Source: Cyclobacterium qasimii M12-11B (lineage in GTDB: Bacteria > Bacteroidota > Bacteroidia > Cytophagales > Cyclobacteriaceae). From it: DNA of 64,000 nt. Below, one piece after another: positions 37,216-46,824 of the stretch (positions are counted from its first letter, which is position 1; every line of letters begins with the position of its first letter). A program made the translations under genes and the position numbers. The notes beneath the pieces are model-generated. The model did not search any database and was not told where the DNA came from. It saw nothing but the letters and a program-made list of their open reading frames with translations. The stretch covers positions 97,622 through 161,621 of the forward strand of contig NZ_ATNM01000123.1 in assembly GCF_000427295.1 (NCBI RefSeq), given 5' to 3'.

Positions 37216-39378
37216 TCAAGAATACACCTCTTCAAGTTTAATTTCCTGAGGCAAACCTGTAGAAAGACTGTCTAGAATTTTAAAAGTAGTCAAGGTAGTC
37301 AAGCAAATCGATTCAAAAGAAATTGGACTTTCTTTACCTTCTTTCACATTGTTCAAAAAGTGATGAACCTCTTCTAAATGCCCTTTTCCACTAGATTTCA
37401 GCTTGATTGGCTTGTTCTCTTTGTGTAAGGTTCCTGCTCTGAAATCCTGAATGATTCCTACTTTTCCTCCAGAGAACACTTCAATATTCTCTTTTGGAAG
37501 AGACTTATCACCATTGCCTACGTAAGTAAGATTACCTACAGAGCCATCACTGAATTTGATGGTTACAGCCATATTATCGGCAGAAGTTATTTGCTCATTC
37601 GAAGTATTGATCGATTCTGCATACACTTTAACAGGATCTGAATCAGTGAAATATTGCATTAAGTCAATAAAGTGGCAAATTTCTCCTACAATACGTCCTC
37701 CTCCAATTTCTGGTATCTGGGACCAATGATCCTTAGGGATAAATCCAGCGTTCACTCTTATATTAATGACAAGAGGCTCTCCTGTATTTGCAAATTCTTT
37801 CTTCAACTCTTCAGAAATTGGAGCAAAGCGTCTGTTAAATCCTACCATCAATGACTTATCGGCATTCTTTTTGGCATGAACGACTTCCTTCAGCTGTTCC
37901 ATATTCATAGCCAAAGGTTTTTCTACAAAAACATTTTTACCCGCTTTAAGGCTGTCTATCACATACGGTGCATGAGACACATGGGGAGTAGCTATAAAGA
38001 CGGTATTAATTTCCTTTTTATTGAAAATATCCTTTGCGTCTGAGGAGCAGAAATTGAATTTGAATTTATCTGAAACACTTTTAGCGGTTATTCCTTTGGA
38101 GGTAACTACTCCATCTAAAGAACCACCCCACGATTTCACATTTGGTATCAGGTAACTTTGAGCGAAACTCCCAGCACCAATAAATCCTGCATTTATCTCA
38201 TTTAAAGGCTCGTTATTAACCTTCGTTATAGATTGGAATTTGGTAGCTGATTCCTGGTATTTAAGGAGTATCCCGATGTGTGGCTCTTGAACCTTACCCA
38301 TGACGATATCGTAAGCCTTTTCAGCTTCATCAATATCGAACAAGTGAGTAATCAAAGGTTTGATGTTAATAGCCTTGGCAGCAATAAGGTCTAAAAAGGC
38401 TTCCATATTCCTTTGCTCCGTCCAGCGGACATAGGCAAAAGGATAATCTTTCCCTAATTCCTCATAATCGACATCATACCTACCTGGTCCATAGGAACAT
38501 GAGATTTTTAGTTCCAACTCATTTTTGTAGAAATAAGGCTCACGAGGAATGTCCATCTTCACTGCACCTACTACGATAATTGTACCTTTCTTACGGGCAA
38601 TTTCAGTAGATAGTACGATAGGATCATTTGTGGGTGTTGCAGCAGTAATGATAATTGAATCAAATCCTCTACCATTAGTAAAGTTCTGGCAAGCAGCAAT
38701 CAAATTTGAGTCATTTCTATGCATGGATTGCCCAGCACCAGACTCTTTTGCAAGGGCGATAAGCTTCTCAGACATGTCTATTCCAAAGACAGCACAGCCA
38801 TTGGCTTTCAAAAGTTGAACAGTTATTTGCCCAAGAAGTCCTAAGCCTATAACACAAACTTTTTCACCCAATTTTGGATCTGCTTGCCTCACCCCTTGAA
38901 GAGCGATTGCACCCAAAGTGGTAAATGCAGCTTCATCAGAGCTAACATTATCTGGTATTTTTGTAACTAGATTTTGAGGCACAGAAATCACTTCTGAATG
39001 GGAAGCATAATCAGCACCAGCACAGGCAACCCTATCACCGGGTTTAAAAGTGCCATTATTATCCATAGATGCGATAACCTTTCCAGAAGTACTATACCCT
39101 AAAGCCTTTAATGAATCAAGTTTGGTCTTAACCTTTTCCATTGTGGCTTTAAAACCTTCTTTCCTGATATTTTGAATCACCTGAGCAACCAAGTCAGGTC
39201 TTTGTTTGGCTTTTCCTATTAGACTTGCCTGGGCTACTTTTACTGTACTTCTTTCAGTACCAGCACTAATCAGTGAATATTCGTTTTCAACCAATACCAT
39301 ACCCTCAGAAATTGCTGGTACAGGAACCTCGTCCACATAAAGCTCTCCAGTCTTAAAATTTTGAATTACTTGTTTCAT
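37216..39378 (-). CDS. Fused zinc-type dehydrogenase / Gfo-Idh-MocA oxidoreductase
   Basis: A 720-residue two-domain enzyme. Residues 1-350 are a medium-chain alcohol-dehydrogenase-like unit (YSLISAGTERSTVKVA, NAD-binding GLGLLGQITVQLLK). Residues 390-715 are a Gfo/Idh/MocA unit (NAGFIGAGSFAQSYLIPN, FVEKPLAMNMEQL, GFNRRFAP). This fusion occurs in other polysaccharide clusters and is thought to make or modify a nucleotide-sugar; the exact substrate is unproven. The GHE and Cys zinc ligands of classic ADHs are not obvious. It is the last gene of the upstream EPS block. Confidence 0.85.
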   Translation of the reverse strand: MKQVIQNFKTGELYVDEVPVPAISEGMVLVENEYSLISAGTERSTVKVAQASLIGKAKQRPDLVAQVIQNIRKEGFKATMEKVKTKLDSLKALGYSTSGKVIASMDNNGTFKPGDRVACAGADYASHSEVISVPQNLVTKIPDNVSSDEAAFTTLGAIALQGVRQADPKLGEKVCVIGLGLLGQITVQLLKANGCAVFGIDMSEKLIALAKESGAGQSMHRNDSNLIAACQNFTNGRGFDSIIITAATPTNDPIVLSTEIARKKGTIIVVGAVKMDIPREPYFYKNELELKISCSYGPGRYDVDYEELGKDYPFAYVRWTEQRNMEAFLDLIAAKAINIKPLITHLFDIDEAEKAYDIVMGKVQEPHIGILLKYQESATKFQSITKVNNEPLNEINAGFIGAGSFAQSYLIPNVKSWGGSLDGVVTSKGITAKSVSDKFKFNFCSSDAKDIFNKKEINTVFIATPHVSHAPYVIDSLKAGKNVFVEKPLAMNMEQLKEVVHAKKNADKSLMVGFNRRFAPISEELKKEFANTGEPLVINIRVNAGFIPKDHWSQIPEIGGGRIVGEICHFIDLMQYFTDSDPVKVYAESINTSNEQITSADNMAVTIKFSDGSVGNLTYVGNGDKSLPKENIEVFSGGKVGIIQDFRAGTLHKENKPIKLKSSGKGHLEEVHHFLNNVKEGKESPISFESICLTTLTTFKILDSLSTGLPQEIKLEEVYS

Positions 39379-39405
39379 TGCTTTAAAGAATAAATTAAAT
39401 AATGT

Positions 39406-40413
39406 TTAGATACCTGTGATTTTTTCTATTTTCTCTACAAAATTATGCCAGGTGTTTTGCTTCATAAAAGTATTTCTATCCGCTTCTATTCGTGCATCAG
39501 CTGGGTCAAATTCGGATATTATCTTGGGTATTTCATTAAAATCTTTGTACGTATGCATAAAAGCCAGGTCCTCCATGTCTTTAAATGCGCCGTGATCTGG
39601 ACCCAAAACAACGGCACCCATTCGGATGCTATCCACCAAAGAACCCGAGCTTATTACGGTTTGTGACTTATAAGTAAATAAAGTGAATCGAGATTGATCA
39701 GAATAAACAGCGATCTCCTCCAGACTTAGCAATTCATCCTTATAATCAGCACTTTCAGGCAATATAGAAAGAATTTTACTTTTATATTCCTGATCCGTAC
39801 ATCTTCCGATTATTAGTACTTTTGCATCTTTGAGCTCAGGTGTTTTTTGTAGGTAAGACAAAAAATTATCTATTCCCTTATACGGGAAAATACTTCCCCA
39901 AATAAGAAAATCATATTTCTTCTCTCCTTCACGGTAATCCCCCAACTTCTCTGTAAATGGATGGGGAATTACATGAACTTTCGCTAAAAAATTCGGATAA
40001 GCCACTGCAACAAAATCCTTCCCTGCATGAGAATGGGTAATAATATAATCTGAATGGCTCATCAGTTTATTGAACATGTCTCGAGTGACTGCATTTTCAC
40101 CCTTGTGATGAGAACCTTTGTTGTGCAAAACCCATAAAATCTTTTTTGAAAACAATTTCGTCATCCCCAAAAACACACTAAAAAGTGCTTTCTGAATGCC
40201 TCCAAACTTTTTCTCTGGTATCGTTTCTGGCCAATTAAGAATGAACAAATCAGCTTTGAAAAAATGCGTAAAGAAACTAAGGATTCCACGATTAGGTGCC
40301 TTGGCATTAACTACCAAATGCTTCTTAGACAATGCTTCCTGGAAATTGAAAACATAGGGATTGGGAGATCCTATTACCTTATCTATTTTTGGATATAAAA
40401 AAATTGCTGCCAT
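39406..40413 (-). CDS. Glycosyltransferase, GT-B fold
   Basis: A 335-residue glycosyltransferase with an N-terminal half containing FILNWPETIPEKKF and WVLHNKGSHHKGE, and a C-terminal half with FLIWGSIFPYKGIDNFL and SSGSLVDSIRMGAVVLGP at the expected donor region. The canonical E-x7-E motif is not clear. It ends 27 nt before the fused dehydrogenase and starts 1 nt after the preceding glycosyltransferase, so it is co-transcribed. Sugar unknown. Confidence 0.75.
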   Translation of the reverse strand: MAAIFLYPKIDKVIGSPNPYVFNFQEALSKKHLVVNAKAPNRGILSFFTHFFKADLFILNWPETIPEKKFGGIQKALFSVFLGMTKLFSKKILWVLHNKGSHHKGENAVTRDMFNKLMSHSDYIITHSHAGKDFVAVAYPNFLAKVHVIPHPFTEKLGDYREGEKKYDFLIWGSIFPYKGIDNFLSYLQKTPELKDAKVLIIGRCTDQEYKSKILSILPESADYKDELLSLEEIAVYSDQSRFTLFTYKSQTVISSGSLVDSIRMGAVVLGPDHGAFKDMEDLAFMHTYKDFNEIPKIISEFDPADARIEADRNTFMKQNTWHNFVEKIEKITGI

Positions 40414-40414
40414 T

Positions 40415-41746
40415 TTAGGATGTTTTTACTTTATTGTCTAGTGCTACTAATTCAGACAGCTCATCTTTAAATTGCTTTCTCACTTTGCTGGCATCATGTC
40501 TCTCTTCCGCCAATTTTATGGCTGACTCCGATATTTTCTTCCGCAAGTCTTTATTGTTGATCAATTCCATTAAACCATTTTTCAATGCCTTAACTTCATT
40601 TTTTGTCACAACCTGTGCCCAATGGTGATCCTGCGCATAAGTTACCAAAGCGGTATCCTCAGGTGCAAATACCAGGATGGGCGTACCACAAATCATGTAT
40701 TCAGATGCTTTTGTAGGCATAGAATATTTTATGAATGCATTGGCAGATGGCGTGAAGTCATAAGGAAGAAATAACATATCCGCCTCGGCAAAACGACTTG
40801 GCAAATCTTCATAGGGGACAAACCCTCTGTGAACAATGCAATTGTATTTTTCAATCCAATCTGGCTTCTTACCTACCTGAAGCACCAATTCTATAGGAGT
40901 GGTCAACTCTTTGTTCAATTCATCCAAACATTTGGCCATCGTTTCTAGAGAACTTTCTATGCCTAGCCCCATTCGCCCTGCGTACAGGATTTGAATTTTA
41001 TCTCCTAAATCATATGTTCGGCGTTGACTTTTACTCCAAAATGAAAGTTCAATGGGATTATGATAGGTGGAGAAAGTAAAGCCATACCGCTCTTTATAAG
41101 CCACTGCCATCGGCTCACTTATACTAAAATGCCTGGCACAAGTAGCCAACATTTCCCTAAATTCTCTATCTACCACTTTATGCCAGTATCCTCCTATAAG
41201 ACCCGATCCTGGCAATACTTCCAACCAATCATCCATCATGTGAAACACCATTGGTTTCTTAAGGTAACGTTGAACGAGTGTACAAAAGATTACCGCTTCT
41301 CTTCTTTGTGCCTGAGCATAGATGACATCAGGATTGTATTCATCAAGCCAAACTTTAAGCTCAGGGGAGAGCTGTATCGTCGAAGCCCAGTTCAAAACAC
41401 CCATCCAGTTTAATGCTGGATTAATGTATTCATTAAGCAGGGTAACACGAAGAGGCGATTTCTTAATGGTTTCAATATTTTCCTTCTTCTTATCAATTTT
41501 TATAGTGCCTGAAGGGTATTTCCTTTTCATTAAACTCAGTGGAAACTTCCAGACATGCTCTTTATGTCCCAATTGATAGTATTTATCACAAATATCCAAT
41601 TGCGTTTTTTCATTAAAAAGATTACCTAAGCAAACAACAGCCAGGTGATCCTTTTTCCAACCTTTGAATAGATTTGACAATGTTATCCCACCGCCGGAAA
41701 CATTATTAAATGGTTGGTTAAGAATTAATACTTTAGGAAAAGGCAT
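40415..41746 (-). CDS. Glycosyltransferase, GT4-like
   Basis: A 443-residue glycosyltransferase. The N-terminus has a Gly-rich loop (NQPFNNVSGGGITLSNLF), the middle VFHMMDDWLEVLP, and the C-terminal half ILYAGRMGLGIES and KYSMPTKASEYMICGTPILV as the donor site. It is slightly longer than its neighbours. The spacing (1 nt to the next gene) supports one operon. Specificity unknown. Confidence 0.8.
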   Translation of the reverse strand: MPFPKVLILNQPFNNVSGGGITLSNLFKGWKKDHLAVVCLGNLFNEKTQLDICDKYYQLGHKEHVWKFPLSLMKRKYPSGTIKIDKKKENIETIKKSPLRVTLLNEYINPALNWMGVLNWASTIQLSPELKVWLDEYNPDVIYAQAQRREAVIFCTLVQRYLKKPMVFHMMDDWLEVLPGSGLIGGYWHKVVDREFREMLATCARHFSISEPMAVAYKERYGFTFSTYHNPIELSFWSKSQRRTYDLGDKIQILYAGRMGLGIESSLETMAKCLDELNKELTTPIELVLQVGKKPDWIEKYNCIVHRGFVPYEDLPSRFAEADMLFLPYDFTPSANAFIKYSMPTKASEYMICGTPILVFAPEDTALVTYAQDHHWAQVVTKNEVKALKNGLMELINNKDLRKKISESAIKLAEERHDASKVRKQFKDELSELVALDNKVKTS

Positions 41747-41789
41747 AAAATGATCAACTGATTAAAAATAATAAATGTGTTTTCAATGT

Positions 41790-42827
41790 TTAAAGCTCAC
41801 CGCTTTGTAATTTGTTTAGGAAGTTATCCAACTCGGGCTTATTGCCTTCGTAATAGTCGGAATAATTGTCCATAAAAATCTGAAAAACCTTTTTCGGTGA
41901 TTCTTGAAGGTCATATTCAGATTTGTATTGGATCAACTTTTCCTCTAAACCCTTTTGGCCATCATAAACCACAAAACAATCTGCAAGCTTTCCAGGACCA
42001 TGTATCTGTACTTCATCATCCAACCTCCAAGCCATGGCCCAAGAGGTGTCAGGAGTAAAAACGTAAGCCCCACAACTCATACACTCAGCAATAGGTAGAC
42101 CAAAAGACTCTGGAAATTGAAGAAAATAAAAAGTCGCTTTTTTATAAACATCCCTAATTTCATCGAAGGTATAAGATCCTGATAACTCAATATAAGGAAT
42201 TCCTACCGCTTCAAGTGCCTTTATTTGAACATTTCGCTCTTCCTCATATCCTTCCCTATAAAAATCAATCACCGCAAGGTGCTCTTTTTTGGGTACAGGT
42301 ACCAAACCAGTACTTTTCAAATAGAGTCCTATTTGACTCCAGGGCGCTTTAGGTTTACTCCTAATTTCTGTAACTTCAGATACGGACAAATGCCAATCAA
42401 ATATATCCTCTTGGTGGTGTCCACCTTCAGCCAAATAGGTGACCATGGTTGGGCCATTCCCCAAATAATATACCTCATGAAAAATAAGCGGTATATCCTT
42501 TAATATTCCTTTCAATTTCACAAAGTCAAAAGAATTATTCAAAAAGGCCTTTGGGCTACATTCAACAACGACTACGGCATCGTATTTTTTCAATTTCCTC
42601 AGAAACAACTGATCCTGAATATAATGAATCAATTGATAACTTTTCCAAGAAAAATAATTGTAATTCTTCGCTACTTTAGCATAACTCAATAATCTTTTAA
42701 ACACGAATAATTCATGAAAAACCTCTGACTGAACCCCTTCAGCTTGGGAAAAAAAACTGTGAAGGCAGTTGGCCAAAATTCGAGGACTTGAATAATTAGG
42801 TTTGGTAACTATCGCTATCTTTTTCAT
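41790..42827 (-). CDS. Glycosyltransferase, GT4-like
   Basis: A 345-residue glycosyltransferase. The donor site is visible as FPESFGLPIAECMSCGAYVF with acidic residues at the usual places, preceded by ELSGSYTFDEIRDVYKKATF. The N-terminal half includes VVVVECSPKAFLNN and PLIFHEVYYLG. It lies between the Wzy-like polymerase gene and another glycosyltransferase, all on the minus strand. Sugar unknown. Confidence 0.8.
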   Translation of the reverse strand: MKKIAIVTKPNYSSPRILANCLHSFFSQAEGVQSEVFHELFVFKRLLSYAKVAKNYNYFSWKSYQLIHYIQDQLFLRKLKKYDAVVVVECSPKAFLNNSFDFVKLKGILKDIPLIFHEVYYLGNGPTMVTYLAEGGHHQEDIFDWHLSVSEVTEIRSKPKAPWSQIGLYLKSTGLVPVPKKEHLAVIDFYREGYEEERNVQIKALEAVGIPYIELSGSYTFDEIRDVYKKATFYFLQFPESFGLPIAECMSCGAYVFTPDTSWAMAWRLDDEVQIHGPGKLADCFVVYDGQKGLEEKLIQYKSEYDLQESPKKVFQIFMDNYSDYYEGNKPELDNFLNKLQSGEL

Positions 42828-42863
42828 CGTAAAAACGTTACTTTTTGTCTTAACACCTTGGGA

Positions 42864-44129
42864 TTATTCTGAAGGCTTAAAATAAGATTTCATTGTTTCC
42901 TCAGGAATACTTCGAATAAAAGGGGAATAACAGACCCCTACTCCAAACCACACCAAAAAATAATTCATAGTAAAAACCTGAACAGTAGATGGATGTGTAT
43001 TTATAAGCCAAAATAATATCCATAAAGCAAATGCTTTAGTTAAATAATTTTTAGAATTGAAAAATCCTAAGAATACGGCAGGCACCAAAATCACTAACAA
43101 CAGTACAAGGTTTACAACCCCTCCTTTCAGTATCATATTAAGGTAATCCGTTTCCACTGTCCCTCTATAGTTACCAGATTCCATCGTTGGACAATAATAC
43201 TCTCCCCTCATTCCTCTTCCTACAATCCAGTCAAGGCCTTGCATGTCTTTGTAAAAATAGGCCTCTATACCTGAACGAGTATCGGTAACACCACGGTCTT
43301 GAAGATAATACAGTGCTTCAATTTCCACATTCAAAAAGACATATACACCACCAATTACCGCGATAAAAATCACGCCTAAAAGGATTGCTCCAGACAATAA
43401 CTTTGATTTTGCACTTATAAAGTAAATATAAGCTGCAATTACCAAGCCTAACCCAGCCATTAGTAAAAGGCCTCTTCTGGCTCGGATCACACCCAATATT
43501 AAAATAACCACCGTCACAACAAAAGCAAATAGATTTTTTGTTTTGGAGTGATACATATGGGTAAAAAGAATAAACAACGCGGTTATTCCCAAAGATTTTG
43601 TAAAATACTCTACAACACTCCTATTAAGATCATCAGGTATTACTTCTGTCAATATACCTTGAAACATTATACTGAACAGAAGAAAAATAACACTGAGCAA
43701 AATTATAGCTGAAAAGAGCTTTTTATAGAGCAAAAAGCTCTTTCTAAACAATAATACGAGCGGAACCAAATAGAACATCCCTCCAAACCAAGGGTTTAGA
43801 AAGATCAACTTTAACACATCCTTATTGAAGGAGAAACCTCTGAATAAAATCACAAGTGCCCATAAAGCAAATAGGAAGAAGAATATTTTAAGGTATTCAG
43901 ATTCAAATTTAGGCTTTAGCAAATAGGCCGATGAAGCAAATATGGCTACAAGTCCCAATAATTGCAGGGGCTGAAATAGCATAAAAGGCATCTCTTTCGT
44001 AGAAAGGATCGTAGAACTAGCTATGTAGGCAATAAAACCTAGCCAAAACACATTTATAGCTATCAGTTCATACCTGTCATAATGTAAAAACTGCTTTAAT
44101 GAAGCATTATATTTCTCTACTTTTCCCAC
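42864..44129 (-). CDS. Wzy-like polysaccharide polymerase / O-antigen ligase-family membrane protein
   Basis: A 421-residue protein with about 10-11 membrane segments and a larger loop between the later ones (about residues 265-325, with YYLQDRGVTDTRSGIEAYFY and DWIVGRGMRGEYYCP). That layout and the RSGIEAY / GRGMRGEY patterns are typical of Wzy/WaaL-type proteins, which join lipid-linked repeat units at the periplasmic face. It overlaps no gene and starts 3 nt after the preceding glycosyltransferase. A flippase, Wzc and Wza in the same locus favour polymerase over ligase. Confidence 0.78.
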   Translation of the reverse strand: MGKVEKYNASLKQFLHYDRYELIAINVFWLGFIAYIASSTILSTKEMPFMLFQPLQLLGLVAIFASSAYLLKPKFESEYLKIFFFLFALWALVILFRGFSFNKDVLKLIFLNPWFGGMFYLVPLVLLFRKSFLLYKKLFSAIILLSVIFLLFSIMFQGILTEVIPDDLNRSVVEYFTKSLGITALFILFTHMYHSKTKNLFAFVVTVVILILGVIRARRGLLLMAGLGLVIAAYIYFISAKSKLLSGAILLGVIFIAVIGGVYVFLNVEIEALYYLQDRGVTDTRSGIEAYFYKDMQGLDWIVGRGMRGEYYCPTMESGNYRGTVETDYLNMILKGGVVNLVLLLVILVPAVFLGFFNSKNYLTKAFALWILFWLINTHPSTVQVFTMNYFLVWFGVGVCYSPFIRSIPEETMKSYFKPSE

Positions 44130-44132
44130 AAA

Positions 44133-45422
44133 TCAATCCTTGGTGGCTTCTTTCATTAAGGCCAGGTGCTGGTTTATAATTTCACTTTTTTGAAATTCAG
44201 GTAGCAAGTACCCTTCCAATTTATTTGATAGACAATAATTCAAACCTTTAGAAAGGTCTTTTTCATCTTTGTATTTCGCCAAATACCCATTTTTAAGGTG
44301 ATCGATCATATCAGGGATCCCTCCTACATCGAAACCGACAACAGCCGTCCCGCATGCAAGGCTTTCAAGAATGGTGGTCGGAAGGTTGTCGGCAAGTGAT
44401 GGGGCGACAAAAACATCCGATGCATTGTAAACCAAGTTGGTGGTATAATCATCCGTGATGAAACCCATAAATTTACAAGGGAACGGAATAGATTCCTGAA
44501 TCTCTTTATTTGGACCACTACCGAAAATTAGAAGACAAACATCAAGGTCCTGATAATTCTCTTTCAAATCTTTGAGTGCTTCCATAAGGTATTTCCACCC
44601 TTTATAAGGGCTGGTAATTTTATTGGCACCAAAAGAAATAACATGTTGATATTTATCAATATTCAGAATTTTCTTGGCTACTTTTTTATCAAATGGCTTA
44701 AATAAACTGGTGTCTAATGGATTAGGAATTCGAAATACAGGCTTATCCTTAAGCAATGTTCCTTCATTGGCAAGGTTAAATAACCATTTACTCGGTGCTA
44801 CGAAAAATAAATTATTGTAACCATGATAAAATTTAAACTTTTCTTCAAACTGTTTATAGGAGAGGTCCTTTTCTTTATCCTCTGGAAACATTGGACAATT
44901 TCCACAGTGACTTAAAAATTTTTGACAATCAAAGCTATGAAAACAGCCCCCGGTAATGGTCCACATGTCATGCATGACCAATATCATTGGCTTGTTTAGT
45001 TTAGCGATTTTTTCTAAACCGTCTATGCTTAAAAACCCACCTAAAATCCAGTGTACATAAATGAAGTCTGCATTTTGAATCCATTCATGAGTCGTCACAT
45101 CACTTCCAAAAAGTGATAGCGCAAAACCACCGGCATTTTTATCCATTTTCCTGGTATAAAAATCTTGGATTCTTTGATTCACTTTTCTAATAAGGACCCC
45201 TTTTTTACCTATCTTCTGAATTTTCGGATCACCTTTAACATTAGAGGTCAATGAAAGTACACAAGAGTCAAGGCCACGTTCCAAAAAAGCTTCATGGTAC
45301 CGCAATACATAATTCCCAGAAGGACTAGAGCCATATTGCAAATGAACTACCCGTTTCTTTTTCTCACCGTTAAACAATTGATCCGAATTTTCAATAGCCT
45401 TATTACCGTCTACCTGATCCAT
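44133..45422 (-). CDS. Glycosyltransferase, GT4 family
   Basis: A 429-residue glycosyltransferase. Visible are VHLQYGSSPSGNYVLRYHEA at the N-terminus, VMHDMWTITGGCFHS, a Cys-rich stretch (CFHSFDCQ, HCGNCPMF), SFGANKITSPYKGWKYLMEA, and the donor motif LPTTILESLACGTAVVGF with the E-x7-E-like pattern. The C-x-rich HDMWTITGGC segment is typical of a GT4 subgroup in EPS loci. Its start overlaps the flippase gene's end by 13 nt. Confidence 0.88.
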   Translation of the reverse strand: MDQVDGNKAIENSDQLFNGEKKKRVVHLQYGSSPSGNYVLRYHEAFLERGLDSCVLSLTSNVKGDPKIQKIGKKGVLIRKVNQRIQDFYTRKMDKNAGGFALSLFGSDVTTHEWIQNADFIYVHWILGGFLSIDGLEKIAKLNKPMILVMHDMWTITGGCFHSFDCQKFLSHCGNCPMFPEDKEKDLSYKQFEEKFKFYHGYNNLFFVAPSKWLFNLANEGTLLKDKPVFRIPNPLDTSLFKPFDKKVAKKILNIDKYQHVISFGANKITSPYKGWKYLMEALKDLKENYQDLDVCLLIFGSGPNKEIQESIPFPCKFMGFITDDYTTNLVYNASDVFVAPSLADNLPTTILESLACGTAVVGFDVGGIPDMIDHLKNGYLAKYKDEKDLSKGLNYCLSNKLEGYLLPEFQKSEIINQHLALMKEATKD

Positions 45423-46787
45423 ATCCCTTTCTTTTTCTTGTAAATGATGAAATAATATTGAAGTGGGGCAATAATTATTCCATTAAAGCTGGCAATTAAG
45501 GAAGAAATAAAGAGTGCATGTACCCCCATGCCATAATAATCTATTAATAAATACGCAGATGCAACAAAAATGACTGGACTTATTAAACTTGCCCAAAATT
45601 GAATTTTCAGTGCACTAATGCCATTTAGGAAGTTCACAAAAATACTAGCAAACATAAAGGACGAGAAAAACACCAGGCCCCAGATTGACAAAGTGAAATC
45701 AATGTCCACTTGTCCTTTAAGCCAATACTTATAAACGGTATCCGAAATAAATAGCATTACGACACCTGCTAGCACAAATAAAAGTCCTATCTGAAGGTAT
45801 TTTTTTGTAGCCTTTTTTATCCAACCTATATCATTTTTTAAAAAAGGCATCTGTAGAAGCCGACCAAAAGGGCGTCAAAAATATTCCAAACCCCATTCCC
45901 AATACGTTAAAGTATTTATAAACTACGTTATAAGTAGTTACCTGATAGGGCCCAAAGCTTTGTGCAATAATAATATTTGAGGTTTGGTATTGAACCAAAC
46001 TTGCTATTTGAATAACAAAGAACACCAAGCCCAAACTAAACAGGTTTTTGGATTGGGAAAAGTTAACATGTGAAATGGAGGGTTTTAAATCTTTATAGCT
46101 TGTTCCGAAAAAGTAAATATTAGCTATTATCAATACAGCTACAGGCGCAACACATAGGGCCAAACCAAGATTGATGAGCGAACCATCAGTGGTTTTAACC
46201 AAAACCACAATGACCAATAGAGAAATAATTTGGCCTACAAAATTAATAAGTGATGCTTTAGCCGGCTGTTGGTCTGCAGTAACTAATGTGTGGATTATTT
46301 TCAACACAAACTGAAGACAAAAATACGTAAATACGATGATCGCAAGAATGGACAATTCCATTCTCATCTCGGAGGATGCATTTAAAATATTTACCCAATC
46401 TAAAAATGGGTTAACAAACAAAAAGACAAGCCACACCGCTGAAAAGACAATTGTCAGGACAGCATATGTCGTACTGATGTACATTCTTGCAGCCTCATTG
46501 TCACCTCTGGTTCTGGCTTCAGCAAATTTGTTTCTCAAACCATGCGTCATTCCAACATTGAAAAAGCTAAACCAGCCTACTATAGAGCTTAATGCCAACC
46601 ATATACCATAGCGTGTCGGATTTATATAGTCGATGGTCAAAGGGACCATTACCAAACTAACCGCAATGCTACCCCCTTTGATAAAAATTGAACCAACAAT
46701 ATTCTTTTTCGCAAGAACTGTTCTTGCGTTACCTTTAATAAGGTGCTTCTTAAAATACTGATAAATGGGCGAAAACAATTTATTCAT
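45410..46787 (-). CDS. Wzx-like polysaccharide flippase, frameshifted
   Basis: The first frame (46787 to 45831) has about eight membrane segments of the MATE/PST flippase kind and ends PFWSASTDAFFKK. The second (to 45410) continues KNDIGWIKKATKKYLQIG with four more segments. Removing one base from T6A6 at 45834-45845 (plus strand) joins them into a 458-residue protein of normal length. Wzx proteins move lipid-linked repeat units across the inner membrane. It follows the Wzc-like gene by 37 nt. As read, the last third is out of frame, which would block export if real. Confidence 0.82.
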
Positions 46788-46824
46788 TTGTTTTGGAAAA
46801 ATATAAATAACAGGCTAAAAATGA

